A stretch of 64,000 nt of DNA from assembly GCF_023715445.1 (NCBI RefSeq), contig NZ_JAMBOD010000005.1, positions 62,001 through 126,000 on the forward strand. The letters are read 5' to 3'. The stretch is from Fictibacillus nanhaiensis (GTDB lineage Bacteria; Bacillota; Bacilli; Bacillales; Fictibacillaceae). This document shows positions 24,722 through 31,969 of the stretch, in pieces. Under the pieces are notes generated by a model, which saw only the letters and a program-made list of their open reading frames with translations, was not told where the DNA came from and searched no databases. The position numbers and the translations under genes were made by a program. The stretch's first letter is position 1. The number at the start of each line of letters is the position of its first letter.

Positions 24722-25189
24722 ATGGCAAAATTGTTTGAAGGACATTTAATTGGATCAGGATTAAAAGTAGGAATCGTTGCAGGGCGTTTTAATGATTTTA
24801 TTTCAGATAAATTAGTTTCCGGTGCACAGGACGCTTTCAAGAGACATGGCGTTTCAGAGGAAGATGTTGATATCGCATGGGTGCCAGGAGCATTTGAAAT
24901 TCCATTAATCGCGAAAAAGATGGCAGACAGCGGGAACTATGATGCTGTAATCACATTGGGGGCAGTTATCCGCGGTTCTACACCACATTTTGATTATGTC
25001 TGTAATGAAGCTGCTAAGGGTGTTGCTCAAGCCGCTATGACTAGCGGTGTTCCTGTAATCTTTGGTGTTTTAACAGTAGATTCCATCGAGCAGGCGATTG
25101 AACGAGCAGGAACGAAGGCTGGAAATAAAGGTTGGGAAGCGGCTGTTTCTGCAATCGAAATGGCAAACTTAACGAGACAAATTGGATAA
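24722..25189 (+). CDS. ribH: 6,7-dimethyl-8-ribityllumazine synthase (RibH)
   Basis: A 155-residue lumazine synthase of normal length. Ligand-binding features are GRFND (residues 20-24), [27 protein letters not shown] with the catalytic-region His, and [24 protein letters not shown] near the C terminus. It condenses the ribityl-aminopyrimidine with dihydroxybutanone phosphate and forms 60-subunit shells in Bacillus. AGGAGGAACCAAAG gives a strong ribosome site 17 bases after ribBA. Last gene of the operon; terminator at 25202. Confidence 0.97.
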   Translation: MAKLFEGHLIGSGLKVGIVAGRFNDFISDKLVSGAQDAFKRHGVSEEDVDIAWVPGAFEIPLIAKKMADSGNYDAVITLGAVIRGSTPHFDYVCNEAAKGVAQAAMTSGVPVIFGVLTVDSIEQAIERAGTKAGNKGWEAAVSAIEMANLTRQIG

Positions 25190-25201
25190 ACTATTTGATA
25201 A

Positions 25202-25233
25202 AATGTCCTTCATATTATGTGAAGGACATTTTT
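25202..25233 (+). terminator. terminator of the rib operon
   Basis: AATGTCCTTCA / TGAAGGACATT perfect stem with a short loop and a T run. Confidence 0.9.
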
Positions 25234-25427
25234 ATGGGAAAAATATAAACAAAAATATTTTAATTTTATAAAGGAATATCAAAGAAGAAGTCTAATATTA
25301 ATAATTAGAACGTATGTTTCCTTTGGTCGAAACTTTATAAAACAATTTAATAAAAATGGACACACCATACAGCACTCCAAGTCATATAGTAAACAGCAAA
25401 ATAAATTAAATGCATATCTAAATGGAA
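25234..25427. other. AT-rich intergenic stretch
   Basis: About 190 bases after the rib terminator with no convincing reading frame or hairpin. It leads into the promoter of the small transcription unit at 25428. Confidence 0.4.
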
Positions 25428-25457
25428 TTGACATAGTTATTAGAATAGTGTTAAGAT
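25428..25457 (+). promoter_or_regulatory. promoter of a small orphan transcription unit
   Basis: A perfect TTGACA -35 (25428-25433) with TAAGAT as -10 (25452-25457) at 18-base spacing. It precedes a 32-codon reading frame and ends at two hairpins, so a short independent transcript of about 250 bases is expected. Confidence 0.5.
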
Positions 25458-25502
25458 TACCAAAGTTGAAAACTACAAAATTTTGGAAAGGATGGTTGTG
25501 TC

Positions 25503-25601
25503 ATGGTGAAAAAAATGATTGTTACTCAATTAATGGTCTGTATTGCAATGGGCAAAGACTCTACAACTTCATATCATGACCTGCCTGAAGAATTGTATTA
25601 G
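25503..25601 (+). CDS. possible 32-residue peptide
   Basis: An ATG frame of 33 codons beginning MVKKMIVTQLMVCIAMG and ending in an acidic tail (DLPEELY). The first half is hydrophobic behind two lysines, as in small exported or membrane peptides. GGAAAGGATGG lies upstream with a slightly long spacing of 11. It has its own promoter (25428) and terminators (25643-25718). It is not a recognised family; with no rap gene nearby a Phr role is not supported. The transcript could also act as RNA. Confidence 0.4.
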   Translation: MVKKMIVTQLMVCIAMGKDSTTSYHDLPEELY

Positions 25602-25642
25602 GATTCCTTTCTAATTTTTTCTGATCACTATACATATTCATA

Positions 25643-25718
25643 CCACAGGTCACCCCAGTCGTGACGTGTGTTTTTTTCTGGTTTTTAAAGCATATCGCCT
25701 TCGAGTGGTATGCTTTTT
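25643..25718 (+). terminator. tandem terminators after the small unit
   Basis: First hairpin GTCAC-CCCAGTC-GTGAC followed by GTGTG and seven T (to 25677). Second hairpin AAAGCATA / TATGCTTT around TCGCC-TTCG-AGTGG (25687-25718) with a T run. Two terminators in a row isolate the upstream unit from bmrCD. Confidence 0.7.
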
Positions 25719-25764
25719 TGTTTTTTCGTTTGCTCGAAGAGATCACTCTCTTATGCAATATATA

Positions 25765-25999
25765 AAAAGGCTCTTCTCTAAAAGATTGTTGCTTTCAGGT
25801 CATTTTTTTCATTCTCTTCATTGGCAAGTTGATTGGAGAGCAAGGTGCGAGACTCCTGCGGGAGAAGCGGGACAGGTGAGACTCCTAAGGGTGCAAAGCG
25901 CCAAGGAGGCTCACCGCACGCCCCGCGGAAAGCGAGCATCCTGGAGCGGAAATCAACCACTTTCAAGAGCAACAAAGTTTGCGAAAACAGCCTATAAAA
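25765..25999. repeat. Bacillaceae-type GC-rich intergenic repeat
   Basis: A ~235-base element, far richer in GC than its surroundings, with nested inverted ends: AGGCT/AGCCT, TTGTTGCT (25786) / AGCAACAA (25968), and GTTGATT (25828) / AATCAAC (25951). The core has GAGACTCCTGCGGGAG, AAGGAGGCTCACCG and CCCGCGGAAAGCGAGCATCC. I recognise this core as a dispersed non-coding repeat seen in many Bacillaceae genomes; that recognition is from memory. It ends 18 bases before the leader ORF of bmrCD. The open frame crossing it is not a gene. Confidence 0.75.
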
Positions 26000-26016
26000 A
26001 ATCTGGAGGAAACGAA

Positions 26017-26076
26017 ATGAAAAATGGAGTGTTATTTGTGTGGCTAGAACGCAAGGATCATACACTTTTTGGGTAG
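26017..26076 (+). CDS. 19-residue putative leader peptide of bmrCD
   Basis: MKNGVLFVWLERKDHTLFG, starting 7 bases after a perfect GGAGG and ending 54 bases before bmrC. In B. subtilis the orthologous exporter genes are controlled by translation of a leader peptide (BmrB), where ribosome stalling by translation inhibitors lets transcription continue. The position, strong ribosome site and short length fit the same kind of control. The sequence is shorter than B. subtilis BmrB and I cannot align the two, so similarity of mechanism is inferred. Confidence 0.55.
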   Translation: MKNGVLFVWLERKDHTLFG

Positions 26077-26082
26077 CTCGTT

Positions 26083-26096
26083 TAAACATATGTTTA
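26083..26096. repeat. TAAACA-NN-TGTTTA palindrome, copy 4
   Basis: Exact copy (TAAACATATGTTTA; fully palindromic) between the stop of the leader peptide and the start of bmrC. Here it could be an operator or a hairpin arm in the attenuator. Confidence 0.6.
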
Positions 26097-26130
26097 CATG
26101 CAGATTGCGAGATTGAGAGGAGAGAAAGTT

Positions 26131-27888
26131 ATGTTTTCGGTTTTAGGCAAGTTAGCCTGGTTTTTTAAGAGGCATTGGATTCGGTATACAGTAGCGATCG
26201 TCCTGCTTACCGGTGTTGGAATTATTGAGATTATCCCTCCTAAACTAATCGGGAATACAATAGATTCCATTCATATGGGTACGATTACTAAAGACGATAT
26301 GATGAAAACTCTTGGAATCTTTGTAGCAGTATTAATCTCGATGTATATTACGATGTACATCTGGATGTATCAGCTTTTTGGGGGCGCTTTTATTATTGAA
26401 CGGACAATGCGTTCAAGTTTCATGCGTCACTTATTAAAAATGACTCCTACATTCTTTGAGAAAAATAGAACAGGAGATTTGATGGCTCGTGCGACGAACG
26501 ACTTGAAGGCGATCTCAATGACAGCGGGATTCGGAATTTTAACACTCGTTGATTCAAGTTTGTTCATGCTTACAATTCTGTTTGTCATGGGTTTTATGAT
26601 CAGCTGGAAATTGACGTTTGCGGCTCTTATTCCGCTGCCAGTCATTGCGTTCATCATTAAAAAATACGGTAAAAAAGTACATCAGCGTTTTACTGTTGCA
26701 CAGGATGCATTCGGAGAAATGAACGATTCTGTTCTGGAAAGTATCCAAGGAGTCCGAGTAATCCGTGCCTATGTGCAGGAAGAAGCGGATGTAGAACGGT
26801 TCAATAAAGTAACGGAAGATGTTTTCGAAAAGAACCTGGCAGTTTCAAGAATCGATGCTCTTTTTGAACCAACGATTAAGATCCTTGTAGGGATGAGCTA
26901 TTTAATTGGTTTAGGTTATGGAGCATACATGGTTTTTCATAATACGATAACACTCGGAGAGCTTGTAACATTTAACGTCTATCTAGGAATGCTGATCTGG
27001 CCGATGATCGCAGTAGGTGAATTAATTAATGTTATGGAAAGAGGCAGCGCGTCACTGGATCGAGTAAATGAAACGCTGGCGTACGAACCAGATGTTAAGA
27101 ATGGCGAGGACCTTGTTCCTTTATCAGATCCAGGAACAATTAAATTTGAGGATGTCTCATTCAGATATCCTTCATCGGAAACCGATAATCTAAAAGATAT
27201 TAATGTAACAATCAAAAAAGGAGAGACTCTCGGGATAGTAGGGCGTACCGGAAGCGGTAAAACAACATTGCTGAAGCAATTGCTGAGAGAATATCCGGTT
27301 GGAAAAGGGAAAATCAGCTTTTCTGGAATCGGAATAGAGGATATCGCACTTGAGGACCTGCAAGGTTGGATTGGATATGTTCCGCAGGATGCTATTTTAT
27401 TTTCTAAAACCGTTCAAGAAAATATTTTGTTCGGAAATAGTTTAGCTGATACAGATAAGCTGAACCACGTTATGGAAATGGCCTCTTTTAAAAATGACGT
27501 TGAATATCTTCCTGAGGGTTTGAAAACCCTCGTTGGCGAGAAGGGTGTTGCGTTGTCAGGAGGACAGAAGCAGCGCGTTTCTATTGCTCGTGCGTTATGT
27601 GTTGATCCTGAAATTTTGATCTTAGATGATGCATTGTCTGCTGTTGATGCAAAAACAGAGACTGCTATTATCGGGAATATCCGTAAAGAACGTGCGGGTA
27701 AGACAACTTTTATTACGACTCACAGGTTATCTGCTGTTGAACATGCAGACTGGATCATCGTTATTGATGATGGAGAGATCGTGGATGAAGGCAGACATGA
27801 AGACTTGATTGCCAGAGATGGCTGGTACAAAGAGCAGCATGAACGCCAGCAGATCGAACAAAACTTAAATGATAATAAGGCGGTGTAG
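26131..27888 (+). CDS. bmrC: ABC multidrug exporter half, degenerate-site subunit (BmrC/YheI)
   Basis: A 585-residue half-transporter: six membrane helices (about 15-310), then an ATPase domain with Walker A GRTGSGKTT, signature LSGGQKQR and Walker B LILDDALS. Asp replaces the catalytic Glu after Walker B, the known degenerate feature of BmrC. The opening MFSVLGKLAWFFKRHWIRY closely resembles B. subtilis YheI, which supports ATG 26131, with GAGGAGAG upstream, over ATG 26098. It pairs with BmrD, encoded 2 bases downstream, as a heterodimeric drug exporter. Expression is probably set by the leader at 26017. Confidence 0.93.
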   Translation: MFSVLGKLAWFFKRHWIRYTVAIVLLTGVGIIEIIPPKLIGNTIDSIHMGTITKDDMMKTLGIFVAVLISMYITMYIWMYQLFGGAFIIERTMRSSFMRHLLKMTPTFFEKNRTGDLMARATNDLKAISMTAGFGILTLVDSSLFMLTILFVMGFMISWKLTFAALIPLPVIAFIIKKYGKKVHQRFTVAQDAFGEMNDSVLESIQGVRVIRAYVQEEADVERFNKVTEDVFEKNLAVSRIDALFEPTIKILVGMSYLIGLGYGAYMVFHNTITLGELVTFNVYLGMLIWPMIAVGELINVMERGSASLDRVNETLAYEPDVKNGEDLVPLSDPGTIKFEDVSFRYPSSETDNLKDINVTIKKGETLGIVGRTGSGKTTLLKQLLREYPVGKGKISFSGIGIEDIALEDLQGWIGYVPQDAILFSKTVQENILFGNSLADTDKLNHVMEMASFKNDVEYLPEGLKTLVGEKGVALSGGQKQRVSIARALCVDPEILILDDALSAVDAKTETAIIGNIRKERAGKTTFITTHRLSAVEHADWIIVIDDGEIVDEGRHEDLIARDGWYKEQHERQQIEQNLNDNKAV

Positions 27889-27890
27889 CC

Positions 27891-29921
27891 ATGAACGTTG
27901 GGAAGCGCCTGTTTCAATACGCACTTCAATATAAAAAGAACTTCATCCTTGGTTTGCTCATGCTGACAGTCGCAATTGCGGCTGAGCTTACGGGGCCGTT
28001 TATCGCCAAAACTATGATAGACGATCATATCCTTGGAATCGAAAAGCCATGGTATCAGGTAAGTGAAGAAGAAAGAGCAGCAGTGAAGTATGATGGGAAC
28101 TGGTATAAACGAAGTGATCATTTTGATCAGGGAGAAAATAAAGGAAAAGAGATTCGGGTTGTCCAGGTAAAGCGTGATTATTATATAATCGATCAGCCTG
28201 TTTCTATTAACGGTGAACGTTCAGCCAACAATGGAGAAGTGACGATTTCTTTTAAAGGGAAGTCTGAAACATACCCGGCAGATAAGCTGAATGTACGTGA
28301 AACATTTGCTTTTTATGAACCTGAAATAGCAGGAATCATGAAGCTTATGATGATTTATTTAGGATTACTTTTATTTGCATCATTTTTTCAGTACGGGCAG
28401 CGTTACATGCTGCAGCGCTCATCAAACTTGGTTATCAAAAAAATCCGTCAAGACGTTTTCGCTCACGTACAGCGAGTGGCGATCACGTATTTTGATAACC
28501 AGCCTGCAGGTAAAATCGTTTCTCGTATTACAAATGATACAGAAGCCATTAAAGAACTATTTATTAACGTACTGGCGAATTTCTTTACGGGAATTATCTA
28601 TCTCACAGGTATTTTCACCGCATTATTCTTGCTAGATGTTAAGCTTGCAACGATCTGTTTGGTTCTCGTACCGATTTTAGTCGTTTGGATAAAGGTATAT
28701 CGTAAGTTCGCATCAAAATATAATCACAAAATCCGTTCCACACTTAGTGACATTAACGGAATGATTAACGAATCTATAAACGGTATGACAATCATTCAAG
28801 CGTTTAAGAGACAAAGGGAAACGACTGAAGAATTTGAAACAATGAATAAGGAATACTTCACGTTTCAAAATAAATTGTTAAGCTTGAATGCGATGACAGG
28901 CCACAACCTTGTTCTATTCTTGAAAAACCTTGCTTTCATGGCTTTTATTTGGCACTTTGGAGGTCAGGCACTTGGTATAGGTTCAGTTATTTCAATCGGT
29001 GTTCTATATGCCTTTGTAGATTATTTAAACCGAATGTTCCACCCCGTTACAGGGATGGTTAACCAGCTTGCCCAACTCGAACAGGCGCTTGTTTCGGCTG
29101 AGAGAGTCTTTGTATTAATGGATGAGCCAGGACAGAAGGTTACAGAGAATGAGATCGAACGATATAAAGGTAATGTAGAGTTTAACGATATAACATTCAG
29201 TTATGTGGAAGGCGAACCAGTTCTAAAGAATATTTCTTTTGAGGCGAAGCAAGGCGAGACTGTTGCACTTGTGGGTCATACTGGTTCTGGAAAGAGTTCT
29301 ATTATGAACTTGCTGTTCCGCTTCTATGACATCAAACAAGGGAAAATCATGATTGATGGTAGGGACATTATGGAACTGTCAAAACAAGAACTGCGGCAGC
29401 ATATGGGTATTGTTCTACAAGATCCGTTCTTATTTACAGGTACGATTGCTTCCAATGTCAGTCTTGATAATCCAGAGATCTCTAGAGAGCAAGTGGAAAA
29501 AGCGCTAACTGATGTAGGTGCTATGCCTTTTATCAATAACCTTCCAAAAGGCTTGGATGAACCGGTTATAGAAAAGGGAAGCACACTTTCATCCGGACAG
29601 CGTCAGCTGATTTCGTTTGCAAGAGCATTGGCATATAATCCTGCAATTTTGATTCTGGATGAGGCAACAGCAAGCATCGACACAGAAACAGAAGCCGTTA
29701 TTCAGGAGGCACTTGATGTATTGAAGCGGGGAAGAACGACGTTCATTATAGCTCACAGACTTTCAACTATTAAAAGTGCAGATCAGATTCTTGTTCTAGA
29801 CCGCGGTGTAATAGTTGAACGAGGAAACCATGATGACCTGATGGGACAAAAGGGACGCTACTTCCAGATGTATCAGCTTCAGCAAGGGAAAACTGAAAAA
29901 CGTGCTGAAAAAACAGCTTAA
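27891..29921 (+). CDS. bmrD: ABC multidrug exporter half, catalytic subunit (BmrD/YheH)
   Basis: A 676-residue half-transporter. Between membrane helices 1 and 2 it carries an outer domain of about 95 residues (near 55-145), a hallmark of BmrD. The ATPase domain has Walker A GHTGSGKSS, Walker B LILDEATA with the catalytic Glu, and an atypical signature LSSGQRQ in place of LSGGQ. Together with BmrC this gives one full and one degenerate ATP site, as in other heterodimeric exporters. It starts 2 bases after bmrC. There is no own terminator right after the stop; array B and the shared hairpin at 30097 follow. Confidence 0.93.
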   Translation: MNVGKRLFQYALQYKKNFILGLLMLTVAIAAELTGPFIAKTMIDDHILGIEKPWYQVSEEERAAVKYDGNWYKRSDHFDQGENKGKEIRVVQVKRDYYIIDQPVSINGERSANNGEVTISFKGKSETYPADKLNVRETFAFYEPEIAGIMKLMMIYLGLLLFASFFQYGQRYMLQRSSNLVIKKIRQDVFAHVQRVAITYFDNQPAGKIVSRITNDTEAIKELFINVLANFFTGIIYLTGIFTALFLLDVKLATICLVLVPILVVWIKVYRKFASKYNHKIRSTLSDINGMINESINGMTIIQAFKRQRETTEEFETMNKEYFTFQNKLLSLNAMTGHNLVLFLKNLAFMAFIWHFGGQALGIGSVISIGVLYAFVDYLNRMFHPVTGMVNQLAQLEQALVSAERVFVLMDEPGQKVTENEIERYKGNVEFNDITFSYVEGEPVLKNISFEAKQGETVALVGHTGSGKSSIMNLLFRFYDIKQGKIMIDGRDIMELSKQELRQHMGIVLQDPFLFTGTIASNVSLDNPEISREQVEKALTDVGAMPFINNLPKGLDEPVIEKGSTLSSGQRQLISFARALAYNPAILILDEATASIDTETEAVIQEALDVLKRGRTTFIIAHRLSTIKSADQILVLDRGVIVERGNHDDLMGQKGRYFQMYQLQQGKTEKRAEKTA

Positions 29922-29947
29922 TGGTGTAATTGTGAAAAATAGATGTA

Positions 29948-30092
29948 TTTGAGCGCTGGTAGGGTGATTTTGAGTGAAACGGGATGGGTTTTGAGCGTAG
30001 CTCGAGCAGTTTGAGCGTAACTGGACGTATTCTGAGCGTAAAAAGCCATTCTTGAGCGAACGTGTAATAAATAAAAGAACACGTACCGTAAA
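29948..30092. repeat. phased intergenic array B (six units, core TTTGAGCG) with 40-bp tail
   Basis: Six TTTGAGCG-like cores (variants TTTGAGTG, TCTGAGCG, CTTGAGCG) have their GAG at 29951, 29972, 29993, 30013, 30034 and 30054: spacings 21, 21, 20, 21 and 20. Bases between cores vary. The last core runs into a 40-base tail (30053-30092) containing ACGTGT / ACACGT that is identical to 58407-58446. It lies in the presumed 3' untranslated region of bmrCD before the shared terminator. Confidence 0.85.
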
Positions 30093-30096
30093 CAGC

Positions 30097-30137
30097 AAAA
30101 ACGAGCTGATTCAACTTCGGTTGAGCCAGCTCGTTTT
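30097..30137. terminator. bidirectional terminator between bmrD and the lipoprotein gene
   Basis: AAAACGAGCTG-TTCAAC / GTTGAG-CAGCTCGTTTT stem with a TTCG loop, usable in both directions. Confidence 0.9.
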
Positions 30138-30144
30138 CTTGTAT

Positions 30145-30297
30145 TTAACCTTCTTCTTTATTCTTTTCATCCATTTCATCGTTCTGTTCGCCGTCATCTA
30201 CACCGTTATCCTGGTCAACACCATCACCGCAAGCAGTTAATCCACCTAAAGTCAGCATTGCTGCCAGCGTACCGGCTGCCCATCTCTTCTTCCACAT
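30145..30297 (-). CDS. 50-residue acidic lipoprotein
   Basis: MWKKRWAAGTLAAMLTLGG begins a lipoprotein signal with lipobox LTAC; the lipid-bearing Cys is followed by about 26 residues rich in Asp, Glu and Asn (DGVDQDNGVDDGEQNDEMDE). CGAGGAGTGATTCAC precedes the ATG. Single gene with the shared terminator at 30097. Similar short acidic lipoproteins are common in Bacillaceae without known function. Confidence 0.75.
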   Translation of the reverse strand: MWKKRWAAGTLAAMLTLGGLTACGDGVDQDNGVDDGEQNDEMDEKNKEEG

Positions 30298-30474
30298 GTG
30301 AATCACTCCTCGTTTCGTTTATTTGTAATCGTTATATTTGCTTACTTGAAGATACCCTTTCTGTTGTCGATAAAACATAGGAGCGACAAAATGTGATAAA
30401 TGTCACATCGATTCGCTAAATATTGGAATACAGTAAATAAGTGATTATAAAGGAAGCTTGATGAACATCAACAG

Positions 30475-30980
30475 ATGATTCATAAAGTAAAAGAACAATC
30501 TGAACAAATTTCTGCGGAGCTGATTAACTTAGAACAAGCTACCGTTAAAATCAATGATGTTGTTGATATCTAACTGCCATTGCTGAACAAACAAATCTTC
30601 TATCCTTAAATGCAGCAATTGAAGCAGCAAGAGCAGGAGAAGCAGGGAAGGGATTCTCGGTTGTAGCTCATGAAGTCCGTAAATTAGCGGATCAAACAAA
30701 AACATCAGTATCGGGTGTTTCAGATCTTGTGAAAAACACCCATAAAAGGATAGCAGCTGTTTCGGAGTCTGTTGACAGCATTCATCACTACATAAATGAC
30801 AGTGTTTCTGAAGCTAATAGAGATCACGGATTTCTTTAATGTGATTTTATCTAAAATGGAAGAAGTACAGAACGGAGCGGGAAGCTTGAAAATGAAGTTG
30901 AAGTAATGGCTGAGGTAATCGAAGAACTTAGTCAAGCAGTAGATCAAATTGCTATTTCTGCAGATACCCTTTCAGCGTAA
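30475..30980 (+). pseudogene. decayed methyl-accepting chemotaxis protein, signalling domain only
   Basis: The cytoplasmic MCP core is recognisable: [20 protein letters not shown], then [21 protein letters not shown]. The first part (30475-30573) stops at TAA right before TAIAEQ, the second frame stops after DHGFL (about 30838), and a third frame carries [18 protein letters not shown] and a fourth EVIEELSQAVDQIAISADTL. At least three frameshifts and the loss of the sensor and membrane part make it non-functional. The interruptions look old. Confidence 0.88.
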
Positions 30981-31002
30981 CAAGAAGCTTGCAAGATTAA
31001 AA

Positions 31003-31033
31003 AGAGAGCTGATCCAATTGGATCAGCTCTTAG
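31003..31033. terminator. bidirectional terminator
   Basis: AGAGCTGATCC / GGATCAGCTCT perfect 11-bp stem with loop AATT and T runs on both sides. Confidence 0.9.
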
Positions 31034-31365
31034 TTTTTATTTATAACATATTGAGCTCTACTTGTTTCAAAAGATACAATATCCGAATCAAGTCTAATGT
31101 CAGTTATGCCGTCAATTGGAATCTCATAAGTAATTGAAGGGAGTTCTACCTGTGTACCTTCTTCAGCTGCATAAGCTGTGCCGTGTAAAAACAATATATG
31201 GTCTCCCAAGTATTCGTCTTGAGCATCTCTTTGTTCGAATGTCGCTTCTTGCAATGAAATTCTTATTTGGTCAATATCACCTGTTTCTTCCTTGCGTATT
31301 GAAATCTGATTTCCGGACCATTCGTTAATTGCATCTTTTAGTTCAATTATTTTAGTATCAGACAT
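31030..31365 (-). CDS. conserved-looking hypothetical protein, 111 residues
   Basis: A soluble, acidic protein of mixed alpha/beta character with no membrane segment, cysteine or recognised motif. The pattern EYLGDHILFLHGTA in the middle and ITYEIPIDGITDIRLDSDIVSFET near the end suggest a small beta-barrel. ATG 31365 has GAGGTG 7 bases upstream; a GTG at 31374 overlaps that site. Single gene with terminator at 31003. Function unknown. Confidence 0.65.
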   Translation of the reverse strand: MSDTKIIELKDAINEWSGNQISIRKEETGDIDQIRISLQEATFEQRDAQDEYLGDHILFLHGTAYAAEEGTQVELPSITYEIPIDGITDIRLDSDIVSFETSRAQYVINKN

Positions 31366-31414
31366 TGTTTTCACCTCATTATCAATTTTCCCGTAAATAA
31401 CAATCTTAAACCGA

Positions 31415-31446
31415 AGAAAAAAAGCCCCCTTAAGAAGAGGTTTTAT
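31415..31446 (-). terminator. weak terminator after the DUF2157/GDYXXLXY pair
   Basis: On the minus strand CCTCTT and AAGGGG-type arms (with G:T pairs) are followed by GC and a run of T. Confidence 0.5.
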
Positions 31447-31447
31447 T

Positions 31448-31969
31448 TTACCGAGGTTTTAATGATGTGATTTTATGTGACCCCCATGGGGAAACACTTA
31501 CGAAAGCATCCATATCTCCTGCTTGCTGTTCCAATTCCGTCCCGGTATTTTCCTGAACATAATATCGTTCAATACCATAATCGATTTGTAGCTGATCTGA
31601 TGTTTCACCCCAGATTCGCTCAGCTCTCCCTTTTAAGATGATTTGTTCATCTGAAACATCTGGTTTGTTTGGATAAACATTTTTAACTACATAATAACCT
31701 TCTTTGTTCTCAGATAAAACAACATAAACTGATCGATCGCCGCGCTCTAATAAACTAGCGTCACCTACCCATTTTGCAAGGGAGACCGTACTTATTTCAA
31801 AACGGAGAGTAACATAATCACCGTATAAAATTTCTCTAGGGTCGACGGGAGCAGTTTTGATTTTAATCTCTTTGCCAAAATAATCAATGCTGTAATAGCT
31901 ACCCGCGATGAAAAGCAAAAATAGGACTTGAAGTATAACAACTATGATCCATCCTCTTTTTTTATTCAT
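31448..31969 (-). CDS. GDYXXLXY-domain membrane-anchored protein
   Basis: A 173-residue protein with one N-terminal membrane segment (about 6-27) and an outer domain containing GDYVTLRFEIS, the defining GDYxxLxY-type motif (with F for the last Y), near residues 49-59. Proteins of this family are nearly always encoded next to DUF2157 or DUF4401 membrane proteins, as here. Its start overlaps the stop of the DUF2157 gene by four bases, indicating coupling. The function of the pair is unknown; an envelope role is likely. Confidence 0.85.
   Translation of the reverse strand: MNKKRGWIIVVILQVLFLLFIAGSYYSIDYFGKEIKIKTAPVDPREILYGDYVTLRFEISTVSLAKWVGDASLLERGDRSVYVVLSENKEGYYVVKNVYPNKPDVSDEQIILKGRAERIWGETSDQLQIDYGIERYYVQENTGTELEQQAGDMDAFVSVSPWGSHKITSLKPR

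Noticed and set aside
25666-26076. 136-codon open frame across the GC-rich repeat
   Set aside because: It runs through two terminators and the non-coding repeat. Only its last 19 codons, behind a GGAGG site, are kept as the leader peptide.
29948-30092. Array B as a CRISPR
   Set aside because: Conserved part is about 8 bases, period 20-21, and no cas gene is present; CRISPR repeats are 23 bases or longer with 30-base spacers.
29770-30114. 114-codon and 100-codon minus-strand frames over array B
   Set aside because: Low-complexity translation of the repeat units (RSE/SAQ-like repeats) and antisense of bmrD; no start signal.
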